DNA of 60,938 nt. Source: Streptomyces mayonensis (GTDB lineage: Bacteria; Actinomycetota; Actinomycetes; Streptomycetales; Streptomycetaceae). The stretch lies in contig NZ_JACBYP010000044.1 in NCBI RefSeq assembly GCF_018982965.1, positions 1-60,938 on the forward strand, in the 5' to 3' direction. The translations under genes and the position numbers were made by a program. Of this stretch, positions 17,497-30,300 are shown one piece after another. Below the pieces are notes generated by a model. It was not told the DNA's origin, searched no databases, and saw only the letters and a program-made list of their open reading frames with translations. Within the stretch, counting starts at the first letter, position 1; every line of letters starts with the position of its first letter.

Positions 17497-17555
17497 CCGG
17501 TCCGGACCGGCTCCGTCCCGGATCGGGTCTGTCCACATCAGGTCTGTCCAGATCA
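17497..17555. repeat. Palindrome plus 15-base tandem repeat upstream of the alpha-glucosidase
   Basis: CCGGTCCGGACCGG (17497-17510) is a perfect palindrome. GGTCTGTCCACATCA (17526-17540) is followed directly by a copy with one mismatch (17541-17555). Both lie 65-125 bases upstream of the glucosidase start and are candidate operators. The rest of the 17433-17667 gap shows nothing recognisable. Confidence 0.6.
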
Positions 17556-17667
17556 CCCGAAAAGCGAACCCGTGCGCCCGCGACGCGCCGGGGTTACGCG
17601 TCGGTGCGCTCGGCCGCTGCCGGGTACGGGTTCGCATACCGCGCTACGGCCACGCGCACGGCCGGGT

Positions 17668-18330
17668 CTACGTTTCCGCGGTGCTCTCGGCCGACCGGGG
17701 CCCGTCCGTCCCGGACGCGGAGGCGGATTCGGCCTCCTCCGCCGCGGTGCGCAGTGCGGTGCTGTCGACGGTCATACTGACCGCTCCGGAGGGATTGAGG
17801 TACAGCACGTGGCCCTCCGGGAGCCGGTCCAGGACGTCCACCGCGGGGAGCAGCTCGTAGCCGAACCGGCCGGCTGCCTGGAGGTGCACGGGCGAGGTGA
17901 AGACCGGGACGACCGGCTCCCCGTTCGGAGAGACAGCCGACAGGGGCGTCCGGCCGGGGCCGAGGAGCATCGCCACCTCGGCGGCGGCCAGGGTGCGGGT
18001 CACCGCCTCGCCGGGGCCGTATCCGGTGGCGGCGAGCTGGACCGCCTCGTCGACGGGATCGGTGGGGGCGGGCCAGTCGAGTGCCTGCGGGGAGGGCCGG
18101 TATTCCTCGTTGGGCCGCCACTCCGCGATCTCCCCGTCGAGGTCGGCCCGCCACTGGCCGACCACGGCCCAGTTCGGCGGCTCCCCCGAACCGGCCCATG
18201 TCGGGTCCACCATGCCCAGCCAGTGGTCGGGGGAGAGCCGTGCCGCCTCCCTGATCTCCTCCGGTACCGGAGGCGTGGTCTCCTCGTCGTGCCCGGGCGC
18301 GGTGCCGGCGGCTGCAGCGGTGTCGTTCAT
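17668..18330 (-). CDS. T7SS-associated SseB-like protein
   Basis: The protein has 220 residues; its ATG overlaps the stop of the giant gene (ATGA), so translation is coupled. An acidic/polar N-terminal half (PVPEEIREAARLSPDHW, then WRADLDGEIAEWRPNEEY) precedes an SseB-like domain: VTRTLAAAEVAMLLGP, VPVFTSPVHLQAAG, LDRLPEGHVLYLNPSG. Proteins of this type are often annotated as type VII secretion system-associated and sit at the end of Streptomyces T7SS effector operons. A chaperone, adaptor or immunity role for the giant protein is inferred from position only. It is the last gene of the train; 235 bases separate it from the glucosidase start. Confidence 0.8.
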   Translation of the reverse strand: MNDTAAAAGTAPGHDEETTPPVPEEIREAARLSPDHWLGMVDPTWAGSGEPPNWAVVGQWRADLDGEIAEWRPNEEYRPSPQALDWPAPTDPVDEAVQLAATGYGPGEAVTRTLAAAEVAMLLGPGRTPLSAVSPNGEPVVPVFTSPVHLQAAGRFGYELLPAVDVLDRLPEGHVLYLNPSGAVSMTVDSTALRTAAEEAESASASGTDGPRSAESTAET

Positions 18331-21300
18331 GGGTTCCTCGGGAGCTGTCGGGGATGGTTGTGCAGGATCTGCCAGATGTTCCAGTAGTCGTCCGCGGACG
18401 GGGTACGGCCCCGGTCCCGGAACCACTCCTCGACCAGCCGGCGCAGCCGCTCGAAGGCGACCGGTCCGTCTGCGGCGTCGGGGACCGTGTCCGGGCCGAG
18501 CGCCGTCAGCAGGTCGAGGATGTCGTCCAGGGTGTGCAGGTGGGCGAGGAACCAAGCTGTCTCGTCCGGGTCAGGTTCCTGACCCGGGGGGCGACCCGCC
18601 GCACCCGCCGTCCGGTCATCCGCTGTCCGGTCGCCCGTCGCCCGGTCGCCCGTCGGCCGGTCCATCTCGGCCAGAGCGTGCTCGTCGGGGAAGAGGCCGT
18701 CGACGGCGACGTGGGCGCGCAGCTCCTCTTCCGAGAGTGGAGCGAGGTGCCAGTAACGTCCCCAGTTGTCCACGTAGTCGAGGTCGGAGGACTCGTTCGT
18801 GCCGCGGGCCCGCAGCTCGTCCAGGACGAATTGTGACCCCCTCATGATCTCGTGGAGCGAGTGGTGCCCGACGGGCAGCATCTCCGCCATCAGCGCGAGC
18901 CGCATCAGCCCCAGGTCGATGTCCAGACCCCATTCTTCGCGCATGTGCGCGGCCTGGCGCAGCAGCCGGTACGTGGTGCCGGAGGTGCCGGCCCGCACCA
19001 GGCCCCCGGTGGCCTCGGCGGCGGACGGCAGGGCGGTACTCATGGGGATGTTCCAGCGGGCCGCGCCGGGGATCCAGCGCAGGACGCCGTCCGGCATCAG
19101 CGCGCCTTCGGCGACGCTCAGCGGCGGCCGGACGTCCGCCGGGGACATCGGTACGCGCAGTGCGCTCTCCAGGCGGGCGAACCGCTCCCGCTCGGCAGGG
19201 GTCAGGCTGTCGCGGCGGGCGGCCAGGGACTCGTACGCGGTCAGGTCGGGAGCGGTCAGCCGGTCGGCGCGCTCGGCGTGGATCCCGGGCGGGTTGAGGT
19301 TGGAGATGCCCAGCAGGTCGGAAGTGGTCGCCTCGGCGACCCAGAGCAGGCCCATGCGCTCGCGCAGGTTGCCGGAGACGGCGACCTCCTCGATGCGGTC
19401 CCTGTCCAGGCCGACCGCACCGTCGACGCTGGGATCGGCCGAGCCCAGCTCGTGCCCGCGACCGGCGGCGTCCGCGCGCCGGAACAACTCGGTCGTCATG
19501 ACCCCGAGCTGGTCGTTGAGGTCGTGCCGGCCGGCGAGATGGCGACCCAGGCGCTCCTCGAACAGCTCGGCCTGCTCCAGGTAGCGCACCCGGCCGCGGA
19601 CCCAGGCCGGTGCCTGGTCCGGGGCCGGGGCGGACGCCAGCTCCCGCAGCCGGCGGCGCACCGCCGGGGGCGCGGCGTCGATCGCCTGCGCGATGTGCAG
19701 TGTCCGTGTGCTCCGCTGCCCGTCCGGTTCCCCCGGGGCGCCCGGCGGCCGGGCCGACGAGGGACCGGTGGCGCTGGGCGGTACGGCGGTGGCGGGCTGC
19801 CCGACGAGCCACTGGTCGCCGTCACGGAGCAGAAGCACGGACGGCGGCACCGGGGCCTGCTGCCGGGACCGCGCCGTGCGGTGGGCGTCGGCGGTGTGCG
19901 GGGAGCCGCCCCCGGCGGAGGTGCCCCCGGCGGAGGTGTCCCCGGCGGAGGTGTCCGGTGCGGCGGGGCTTTCCGCCCGGGGCCCGATGAAGGCGACCGC
20001 CCCGTCCGGCTCCGCCACGGCGGCCGTTGCTCCGAGTTCGCGCACGGCGGCGGTCAACAGCGGAACCAGCGGCAGCTCGGTGTCCGGTCCCGCGAGTTCG
20101 GGAACGGTGAGCAGCAGCCGCAGCCGCACGGCGGGCTTGATGGCGTTGTCGGCCACCGGCAGGAAGTTGCCGAGCAGGACGGCTTCCGTCCGCTGCCTCT
20201 GGGTGATCGGGTGGTGCGCGATCTCCAGCCAGGACAGTTTCACCGTCGCCGACCGGTCCAGCCGGGGCACCTGCTCTTCGGTGACGTGGCCGTCGGGAAG
20301 GGCGTCCGCCAGCCATTTCCGGAAGGCTTTGCTCCGCCCGGGCTCCGCCGCCGGGAGCAGCCCGGCCACCGGCTCGCGTTCGCCCAGGGCGGCCAGCAGT
20401 ACGGCCACGGAGGTGTGGCCGGGCTCGGCGGCCACGGGGTGCAGGGCATACCGGGTGCCGTCGAGCACGGCCTCGTCGCCGGTCCGCCGCAGTACCCCGA
20501 GGGTGGCGGGCGGGAACAGCGGGCCACGACCGGCCGCGGCGCCGTCGGCGGGGGACGGTGCGCTGCCGGGCGCGTCGGCGTTGCGGTAGGCCCGTGGCGG
20601 GTACGGGGGAAGTTCCGTGAGGGTGAGCGCGGCGTGCGGCTCGAAGGTGAGCCGGTTGTGGGGGACGTCCCGGGTGAGCACGGGCAGGGCACGGCCGGCC
20701 GGATAAAGGACTTCCCGCTCGGCGGGCCACACCGCGAGCGGTGCGACCAGCGGGGCCTGCGACCGGGACACATGGCCGATGACCGGGTGGCGGTCGGCCT
20801 TTCCCTCCGCGTCGTGGCTGACGAAGACCTCGGCCAGGTCCTGGCGCTCGCTGGTGCTGCGGAAGCGGGTGATGAACAGTGTGCCGTCGTGCAGCAGCGG
20901 TGAGGGGTCCGGCTCGTTGACTGTTCCGGGCAGCCAGCCGCCCCACCAGACCGGTCCGTTCACCCCCGGCAGTATCTCCAAAGCCTCGGTGGCCATGTCG
21001 AAGTGCAGCGCCAGCTCGTCGAAGAGCCGGTCGGCGATCCGGTTCACTCGGCGCCGCACAGCGGCCAGGTCCGCCGGATCCGGGGTCTCGCCCAGGTCGG
21101 CGAGGTCGGCGATCACGTCACTCAGCTCGTCGTCGTTGAGCAGGAGTTCCGGCCGGAAGTAGTCGCCGCTGCGGGCATCGGACAGGGCCAGCTTCCACAC
21201 CTGGTGGCCGAACCGCCACCGGGCGAACGCCTGGCCGAAGCGACTGTCGGTGACGAAGCTCTTGAACAGGGTGTGGTCGGAACCCGTGTAGCGGTAGACC

Positions 21301-24300
21301 GCCGTCAGATGGCCCGGCGCCAGTGCCCTGAACGCACGACGGCCCTCCTCCCCGAACCTCTCCAGCCACTCCCGGGCGCTCTCGACGCGCTCGGCCAGGT
21401 GCTCGGGGGCTTCGGCGCCGGACACGGCCGCGGACAGCGCCGTCCAGATGTCCCCGGGGACTTGGAGGTCGTAGGAGGAGTAGAAGCCGGTGGTGTCGCC
21501 GTAGGCCGCGTGGTGCGGCAGGGGCCCCAGGTCGGGGGCGAGAGCGCGGCGGGCCCAGAGATGGAGCCGGGCGCCGTCGCGGGAGAGCACGGTGCGCTCC
21601 TCGTCGGTGCCTGTGCCGGCGAGGTGGGAGGCGCGCAGCACCTCGGCCAGGGAGTGCCGGTGGGTGAGCACCGACCAGGCCACCACCGCCGAGCGGAACG
21701 CGAACGTCCGGGCGGGATCCGCTATCAGCCGGTGTGCTTGGAGCAGCCACAGGGCCTGGCCCACGGTGCCGCCGGCGTATCGGAAGCCGCGGTCGTCGTG
21801 GGCGAGGCGGTAGGCGCCCCCGCGGTGGCCCGGCGGGTGGGGCGGGTGCGGGGAGCCGATCCGGCCGGGTGCGGAGCGTTGCAGGCTGGTCGGCGCGGGA
21901 CCGTAGGCGGCCGTGCCGAACGCCTGCATCAGCTGTGCGAGATGGGGGCCGCTTTCCAGGAACCGCGCCAGAGCGGCCCCCGGGGCGGCGGCCCGCGAGT
22001 CGTCCGCTTCCGCGGGGGCGGCGAATCCGAAGGCCAGGTCGGCGCCTTGCGGACCGTGTATCGCGGTGAGGCGTTGGTGCAGCCGCAGGACGGCGTCGAC
22101 GAGCACCGCGCGGGTCTGCGGCCGGGCGGCGATGTGCTGGGCCAGGGCGATCTCGTACCGGTAGCTGTACTGCCGCCAGTCCTGCCGGGCGTACAGGGAG
22201 GCGAAGCGGAGCGTGTCGGGCTCGCCGGGGATCCGCCAGCGGGACACCGACCAGGGGTTGCCGGGCAGCGTCGCCTGCCCGGTGGGGCCGACCGGCGCGA
22301 CGACCTCGAAGGGCGGGTCGGGCAGCGTCGGCGCCGAGCGCTCGGTGGGCGGGACGCGCAGCCACCGGCTGGGGGTGCCGTCGGAGTTCTCCAGCAGGTG
22401 GATGGCGACGCCCGGGGTACCGTCCGGGTTTTCCACGGGGACGGGAGCGACCGGGCCGGTGTGGATGAACACGTCCAGGCCGGTGGCGTCGGCGATGCCT
22501 TGGGCGCGGCGCGCTGTCTTGGCCAGGTCGGTGCTGGAAGCGGGGTCGCAGGCCAGGATGGTGATGCTGGTGAAGCCCGCCGCTCGCAGATCTGGACCGA
22601 GAAGCCGGCCGACCGTCTCCGGCGTCGCGCCGGACGGCAGACCGTCCGGCCCGGCCACGGTGTAGCCGTCCTCCCGGCCGTGCGAGGCCCAGAAGAGCGT
22701 GCGGCCGGGACCGGTGGCGGGCAGCTCGCGGCGGCTGGCGGTTCGGATGCCACCGGGGCCCCTGCTCCACTCGGTGTAGTGCGTGGCGTCCCGCAGGCCG
22801 GCATAGAAGGGCGCGCGCAGCGACCAGTCGGCGGCGGTGAAGGAGGCGAGGCCGACGAGCTGTCCGTCGGCGCGGATCTCCTGGGTGGTGATGTCGCCGG
22901 GCGACGTGACGGTGCGTCCGTCCGCCCACGGGTTGTTCCAGTAGTCGCGCTCGGGGTAGGGCGGGTCGGCGGCTCGCTGGTGCGGGACCGCGGGCGGCGC
23001 GGCCGTACGCTCGGTGACGCGCACCAGGGTGTAGCGCAGACCGGTCTCGGGGTCGGTGTGCAGGGTGCGGTCGACGGCGCCGAAGTCGGTGGGCTCGGCG
23101 TGCACCGCGGTGCGCTCCGCCGGGTCGCCCGCGTAAGGGCTGATGTCGCGGGCCGAGGAGCGATCCACCTCGTAGAGCACCGGGTGGTGTCCGGCCCTGC
23201 GGTCGGCGGCCAGCGCCCGCAGGGCCGCGGACCTGCTCAGCCGGACGGGGTGCAGCCGGGGGACGGCGACCGCGTCGGGCAGCGCGTCGGTGGCCTGCTG
23301 GGAGGCGGGCGGCTCGCCGGGCAGCCAGGCGCCCCACCAGACGGGGGCGTCCACCGGCTCCAGCCGGGGCAGTGCCTCCAGGGCGGCCGCGGTGTGCTGG
23401 TCGGCGCGGGCGCGGAGGAGGTCGGCGGAGCGGACCACGGCGGACCGCAGGGCGCCGGGGCGGTCGTCGGACGGGGCCGGGTCCCGGTCGAGGAGGGCGC
23501 GGAACCCGGGCAGTTCCCTCAGCAGTACGGGGAATTCGGCGTGGCCGTCCAGCGCGGCGGTCAGGGCGTCGTGGGCCGCCGGGATCACCGGGCCGCCTCC
23601 GAGCAGCGCGGCGTCGGGGCCGCCGAGCAGGTGCAGCGCGGTGAGGTGGGACTCGTCCAGGCCGTCCAGGGCCGAGCCGCCGTGCCGCCGGGTGCGGTCC
23701 AGCAGCGCCTGCTCCCGGGCCGGCAGCGCGGTGGGGTCGTGGTCGGCCGCGAGGATCTGCTCGCCGCGCCGGATCGCGTCGGCGAGACCGTCGGGCAGCG
23801 TCCAGGTGCCGGTGGCCGCGGCGTCGATCCGGCCCGCGCCGATGGCGTACAGAGCGCGGTGCGGCGGGCGCAGCGCGCCCGGGCCCGGGGCGCCGGGACG
23901 GCCGGCGGGGCGCAGGGCGCGCTCCGCCCACGTGTACAGGTGCGCGGCGTCGCCGAGGACGGCGGCGCGTTCGGCGGTGTCGCCGAGGCCGACGGCGTGC
24001 GAGGCCCGCAGGATCTCGACGAGTGAATGGCGTCCGGTGGGCAGCAGCCGGCCGAGGAGCGCCTCGCGGAAGGCGAGCGTGTCCGCACGGCGCATGCCGG
24101 GCAGCGCGAGGTGCTGTTCCAGGGCCTGTTGCACGATGTGGGCGGGGCCGTCGCCGAGCGGCAGGCCGCGGTCCCGGTGGTCGCGACGGTGGTTGCCGTC
24201 TTCGTCGGTGGGCCGGGTGGGGTCGAACCACCCGATCAGGTCGGCGCCGCGGGCGTAGGCATCCACCAAGCGCGACAGCGGCACGCCCGCGGCGGGGTCC

Positions 24301-27300
24301 AGCAGCCGGTCCAGGGCGGCGAGCGGGTCGGGCCCGGTGGCATCGTCCGGGAGCAGCAGAGCGGCGGCACGGGCCGGGTCGCCGGTCTGCCCGGCGCGGA
24401 AGCGGTGCAGGGCGCGCACGGCGGCGCGCGCGGAGTCCGCGACCGCCGGGTCGGAGTCCAGCGCCAGGCCGAGGGTGCGCTCCCAGGCCCGGCTCGCCGG
24501 GTCCCAGCGAGGGTCGGCGTAGAGCGAGGAGGACAGGTCGTCGGCGAACCCGGCCTCCTCCGGCAGTGTGACCGGGTCGGCGACGAGTCTGCCCGATCCA
24601 CCGGGTTGCGGCTGCCCCGGGTCCCGGGCCGGCTGGGCGGCTCCCCGGAGGGCACCGTCGGCCGGAACACGGTCGGCCGGAACACGGGCGTAGGCGGCGC
24701 CGGTGACCGAGGCTGCGGTGGCGGCGGCCGGGTGGCCGGAGGCGTCCGGGCGGGTCCGGGGCAGCGGCCCGGCGGCGCGGGCGCCGAGGACGACGGTGGC
24801 CCTTCTCCGCAGGCCGGTGAGCAGCCGCCGCAGCTGTGCGCCCACCCGTCGGCGGGTGCTCGGCCGGGAGCCGACGCGCACCGCGTGGCCGTCGCCCGGC
24901 GAGGCGAAGAACACGGTGCCGCGGTCCAGGGGGAGGGCGACCTGTTCCGTCTCTCCCTCCGCGGCCGCGGTGCCGTGGGACGTGAAGCGGTCCCGGACGT
25001 GCGGGCCGGCGACGTCGCGGGGCCGCCCGTCCGGCTCCCGGGCGGTGTGGGCGGTCAGTCCGGACCAGCTGCCGTCGGGGGCGACGATGGCGCGGGTGAC
25101 GGTCTCCCGGTCCCAGGCGGGTGCGGCGTCCTGGCCGGTGCTCTCCTCAAGCAGGACGTGCGTGTGGACGCCCCCGAGTGCGGCGTCGTGGCGCAGTTCG
25201 CGGGAGACCTCCCGGAAGCGGACCGGGTCCGGGTGCAGTGCCGTGCGCTGTTCGGGAGCGCGGGCGAACGGCGCGATGTCCCGCGCGCCGGAGCCGCGCA
25301 CCTCGTAGACCACCGGATGGCGCCCGGCCGGTCGCTGCGTGGTGGTGAGCGGGCGTACGGCCTGGTCCCGGGAGGTGTGGACGGCGTGCCCGGCGGGCCG
25401 GGTGTGGACGGCGCCCGGCCGCCCGGTGGCGACGTCCTCGGCGGAGCCGGTCTCCCAGCCGGACCAGTAGACGGGGCCCTTCAGCGCCGGCAGCAGGGAC
25501 AGGGCCTCCCGCACCATGGGGGCCAGCAGGGTCAGTTCGGTACGCGCCCCCTCCGCGAGTTCGATGGCCCGGCTGCCGGCCCGCCCGGCCAGGGACCGGA
25601 GCACCGCTTGCCGGTCGGGGCCGTCGGGTGTCCGGGACGCCTGGCGGGCCAGCGAGCGCAGGCGGGTGTCGCGGAGCAGCACCAGCGGGTACGCCCCGTC
25701 GGGCGCGCCCCGGCCGACCAGTTCGGCGGCCTGCGCGGCCAGATCCCGGCGGAACTGCTCGGCGGCGTCCGGAGCGGTGCTCACGGCGGCGTCGATCAGG
25801 GCCGCGTCCGGCCCCCCGGCCAGGTACAGCGCGGTCGCGTGCGCGGCGGTCAGGGTGCGCGGCAGGCTCTGGCCCTCGTGCCGCCGCAGCCAGGCGCGCA
25901 GCGCGGCGCGCCGACTCCGGGCGGCGGCTCCGGTGGGCCACGGCAGCGCCTCCAGGTCGGCGGCGTTCCACGTGCCGCCGTCCAGCCCGGCGAGCGAGGT
26001 GATCGCGGCCGGTTCGGCGGCGCCACCGGTGATCCAGGGGGTGATCCAGGCGGTGCGCTGCTGGTAGAGCCGCTGGTGGGGCAGGACCAGCTGCTCGGAC
26101 AGGCCGGGGCCGAGGGCCGGGTCGGCACCGGGGACCTGCCGCCCGCCCGGGTCTGCGGCGAGCGGGGCGCGGGGCGCGAAAGCGGTGTCGGTCCATCTGT
26201 ACAGCGCCACGGCGTCCACATCGGCGGGCCGCGGTTCGCCGTCGGCGCGGACTCCCGCGGCCTGTGCGGCCTCCAGCAGCTCGGCCAGCGAATGGCCGTC
26301 ACGGGACAGCTCGTCGGCCAGGAGCGCGGTGCGCAGCCCCAGGAGGCTGTCGGTGTCGGTGCCGGGCAGGCTGGCGTGGACCCGCAGCAGCCACTCGATC
26401 CTGGCGGCGTGGCCCTCGGAGGTGAGGTGGCCGAGCCGGTCGTGGCGGTCGCGGTACCAGCTGTCCCCGGGGCGGTGCGGCTCGGTGTCGGCCACGGTGA
26501 TGGGCAGGCCGTGCGTGTTGAGGTCGGGGCGCTCGCTCCACAGACGGTTGAGGGAGTGCCGTCCGGAACCGTCCGGCAGCCCGTTCACGGCATGGGTGAA
26601 GGCCTCGACGAGCGTATGGAGATCACTGCGCCGCAGGAAGTCGTCCAGTCGTTCGTCCGGGCTGCCCGACGTTCCCCGGCCGGCGGCGAGGCCGGGGAAC
26701 GCGGTCGCCGCGGCCTCGGGCCCGAGATGGACGGAGAGGTGGCCGAAGAGGCTGCGCACGGCGTCGCGGACGGCGTCCTGGACGGCGCCCTTCCGCGCCA
26801 GGAAGCGGCCCAGGGCACGTTGGTACTCGGTGGCCGCCGGCCACCAGCGCGGGTCGGCGTAGAGCGCACCGAAGCCGTGGGGAGGGGCGGACGGCGGCGA
26901 TGAGGCGGTGGTCGGCCCGGGTGCGGCGGGAGTGTCCGTGACCTGGACGTAGGCGTAGGGCCGGCGGCCGCTGCCGTGCAGGAGGACCGAGCGGTGCTGC
27001 TTGGGGAAGTCCCACCCGGGCGGGTAGAGCGCCTCGACCTCGGTGAAGTTCACGGAGAACAGGGAGATGTCCCGTCCCTGGGACCGGGCGACCTCGGTGA
27101 GCTGGGCGTGATACCCGTCGAGCGGGGTGCCGTAACGGAACGCGAACCTGAGGCCGACGTCGCGATCCAGGGAGGCGCTGCGGAAGAACGGCATGGTGAT
27201 CTGCCGCTCCCCGTGGAGCGCGGAGGTCCTGGACGGCCGGTGCACGGAGCCCGGCACGGCCCGGTCGCCCCACCACGCGGGACGGTTGACCGGGGGCAGC

Positions 27301-30300
27301 ACGTCCAGGGCTTCGGCGATCATGTCGATGTGCACGGGCAACTGGGCGTGGACATCGTGGGCGATGGTGTCGAGCCGTCGGCGGGCACGCGCCAGCTGCG
27401 GTGGGTCGCCGTCCCGGAGCGCCTGTTTCACCGCCTGGAAGACGCCCGTGAAGCCTGGCCGGGCGCGCAGGAGGAGCGGCAGCTGCGCGACGCCGCCCCC
27501 GCTGACGAGCTTCCAGACCATGCGGCGCACCAGCCAGCGGCTCATGCCCCGGCCCAGCCGCTCGCCCTTCAGATACGCCTTGATCAACTGGTAGTCGGCG
27601 GCCGTGTAGAGGTGCAGGGCCGTCATGTGTCCGGGCGCCAACCGGCGCAGCGCCTCGCGGCCCGCGTCTCCGTAGCGTTCCAACCACTCCCGGGCGGCTT
27701 CCTGCCGGTAGCTGTCGGGGTCGATGCCGGTGCTGCCCGGATCGAGCAACTCCCGCACCATCGCCACCAGGTCACCCGGAACGTCGAGCCCGTCGTTCGC
27801 CAGCGACCCGGTAAACCGCACGGTCTCGCTGTAGAGCCTCTCGTGCGGAGCCCTCAGGTCCTCCCGCAGGGCGCCGCCCTCCGAAGCGGGCGGGACCAGA
27901 TGCCAGGGGACCAGGTGGTCGCGCACCCAGTTGTGCATCCGGGAGGCGTCGAGGGCTACGGCCCCGCGCTCCTCGGGGCCGCCCATGCCGAGGTGGTGCG
28001 ACGCACGCAGGATCTCGTGCAGGGAGTGAACCCCCGCGGGCACCGCCCAGGCGATCAGAGCGAGGCGCAGCAGTGCCATCTCCCCGGCGGTCGCGCCCGT
28101 CTCGCGCGCCGCCTGGAGCAGCCACAGGGCCGGGCCGTCGACGCCGTTGACCTCGCGGAAGCCGTGCCGGTCGTACCGGGCCCCGTTCGCGTCCGGGCCT
28201 GTCGGTACGGCCCGCAGGGGGCGCCCGGCCCCGCCGACGCGGCCGGGCAGGGTTCGGGCGACGGTGGCGGATGACCCGGTCCGGGCGAAGACCGCGTCGG
28301 ACTGGGCCAGGAACAGTTCCTCCAGGCTCGGCCGGGCGTCGGGCCCGAGCAAGTGGGCGAGCCGGTCGTCACGGTGCGGGGCGGAGGTGTCCGGGGCCGG
28401 GTTCTGTGACGACGGGACGAGGACACGGTCGGCTGCTTCCCTGCCGTGGCGTTCGGCGAGAAAGCGCTGGGTACGGCCCAGGTTCTCCTGCACGGCCTGG
28501 AACACTTCGCGCCGGTCGGCGAGGAGCCGGGCGAGCGCGTGCTCGAAGCGCAGGTCCAGCCTCTGCCAGTCAGCGGTCGGGTACCGGGCGGTGAACCGGG
28601 GAGTGCCCGGTGCTCCGGTGATCCGCCAGGACGCGAGGTTCGGCGGGCGCTCCTCCCGGCCGTCGGTGTCATCCTCCTCTCCGTCTTCCGAGCCGGCCCC
28701 CGTTGCGTCTTCCGCTCCGTCTTCCGAGCCGACCACCGTGCTGGCGTCCGAGCCGAACTCCGTGCCGCTCTCGGAGCCCGCGTCGTCCGGGGCGAGGGCC
28801 GGGGCGAGAGCCGTGGCGTCGGCGTTGACCTGCGCCTGATCCGGGTAGCGGACCGGTGACGCGTGGGAAGCCGCCGACGGCGGGACCGTCGCCGACGGCG
28901 GGACCGTCGCTGACGGCGGGACCCGGCCTCCGGGGTACTCGGTCACCCAGGTGGTGGGCCGGCCCTCGGCGTCCTCCAGGAGGTGCGGCATCCCGTCGAC
29001 GAACGCGGTCCTGCCCAGCGGCACGTGCACCGGCAACCCGGTGGCGTCGGCGAGCCGCCGGGCCAGCGCCCGCGCGGCGGCCGGGTCGGAGAAGCCGCCG
29101 CCCGGACGGCAGGCCAGCACCGTGATGCTGCGGAAGTGCCGGCCGGCCAGCAGCGTCCGCAGCAACAGGCCGGTGTAGGAGCCGTCGTCGTGAAGTACGC
29201 CGCCGTCCTCCGTGCGCAGGGCCAGCCCGGCGGTGCCGGCGTGCCCGGCGTAGTAGAGGGTGCCCTCGCCACCGGGCAGCGGGTGGAAGGACGCCTCCGG
29301 GTGCCCGTCGGTCTCCCGCTGCCAGGCGACGAAGTCGGTGCCTTCGCCGAGCCGCTGGTAGTCCCGCTCCCGCACCGCCCAGTCGGCGTCGTCGAAGGAG
29401 GCCACCCCGGTGAACCGGTCGTCGCTGTTCCGGATCTCCCTCAGCACCGGCGGTGCCGGCCATGGACCGGAAGCGGGCGGTGTGGCGATCCGCAGCAGGT
29501 CGTCCGGTGCGCCCAGCAGCCGGACCGGCGGGAGCGCGGCGGGTGGCGGCTCTGCCTCGTGCACGGTGAGCATCTCGAACTGCACGAGCCGACCGTCGTC
29601 GCTGTCGCTGTCGACAACTTCCTGGCGGCGTTCGCGGTGGGCCTGCGTGAACCGCTGCCCCGGCGGATACGTTGCCTCCAACTCATGGGAATAGGCCACG
29701 AACGGGGTGATGTCGCGGGCCGCGGCCCGTTGCCTGACGTGCACCAGGCCCGGGTGCACGTCCGACGGGCCGCGCTGGTCGCGGATCATGAACTCGAACG
29801 CCTCGCGGGGGGCGAGCGAAGTGCTGCGCGGGAACGGCATGTCGATGAAGTCCCTGCCGTAGACCGGTCCGTGTTCCGGACGGTCCAGCGGTCCGGGCAC
29901 GCCCCGGTCGCCCCAATAGACCTCCTGCTCGACCGGTGGCAGCGGCTCCAGGGCCTCGACCAGCATGTCGACGTGCAGCGGCAGCTGATCGTGGATCTGG
30001 TCGGCGAACGCGTCCGACCGCAGGCGCAGCTCCGCCGCCAGATCGGTCGGAACGGCGTGTTGGGCGAAGGCGTCCGACAGGGGATCGAAGCCGGGCACCG
30101 ACATGGCCTCGAAGTGGGCGTCCGTCATGCTGTCGAAGAGTTCCTCGACCCCGGGCAGATCGCGCAGGATGACGGGAATCACGTTTTCCTCTTCGATCTG
30201 CACAGCCCGGCGCAGTCTTGACCAGACGGCGGTTCGCACCAGCCGACGGGAGAAACCGACGCCCAGGCGCTGCCCGTTGAGATAGGCCTTCATCAGGCGG

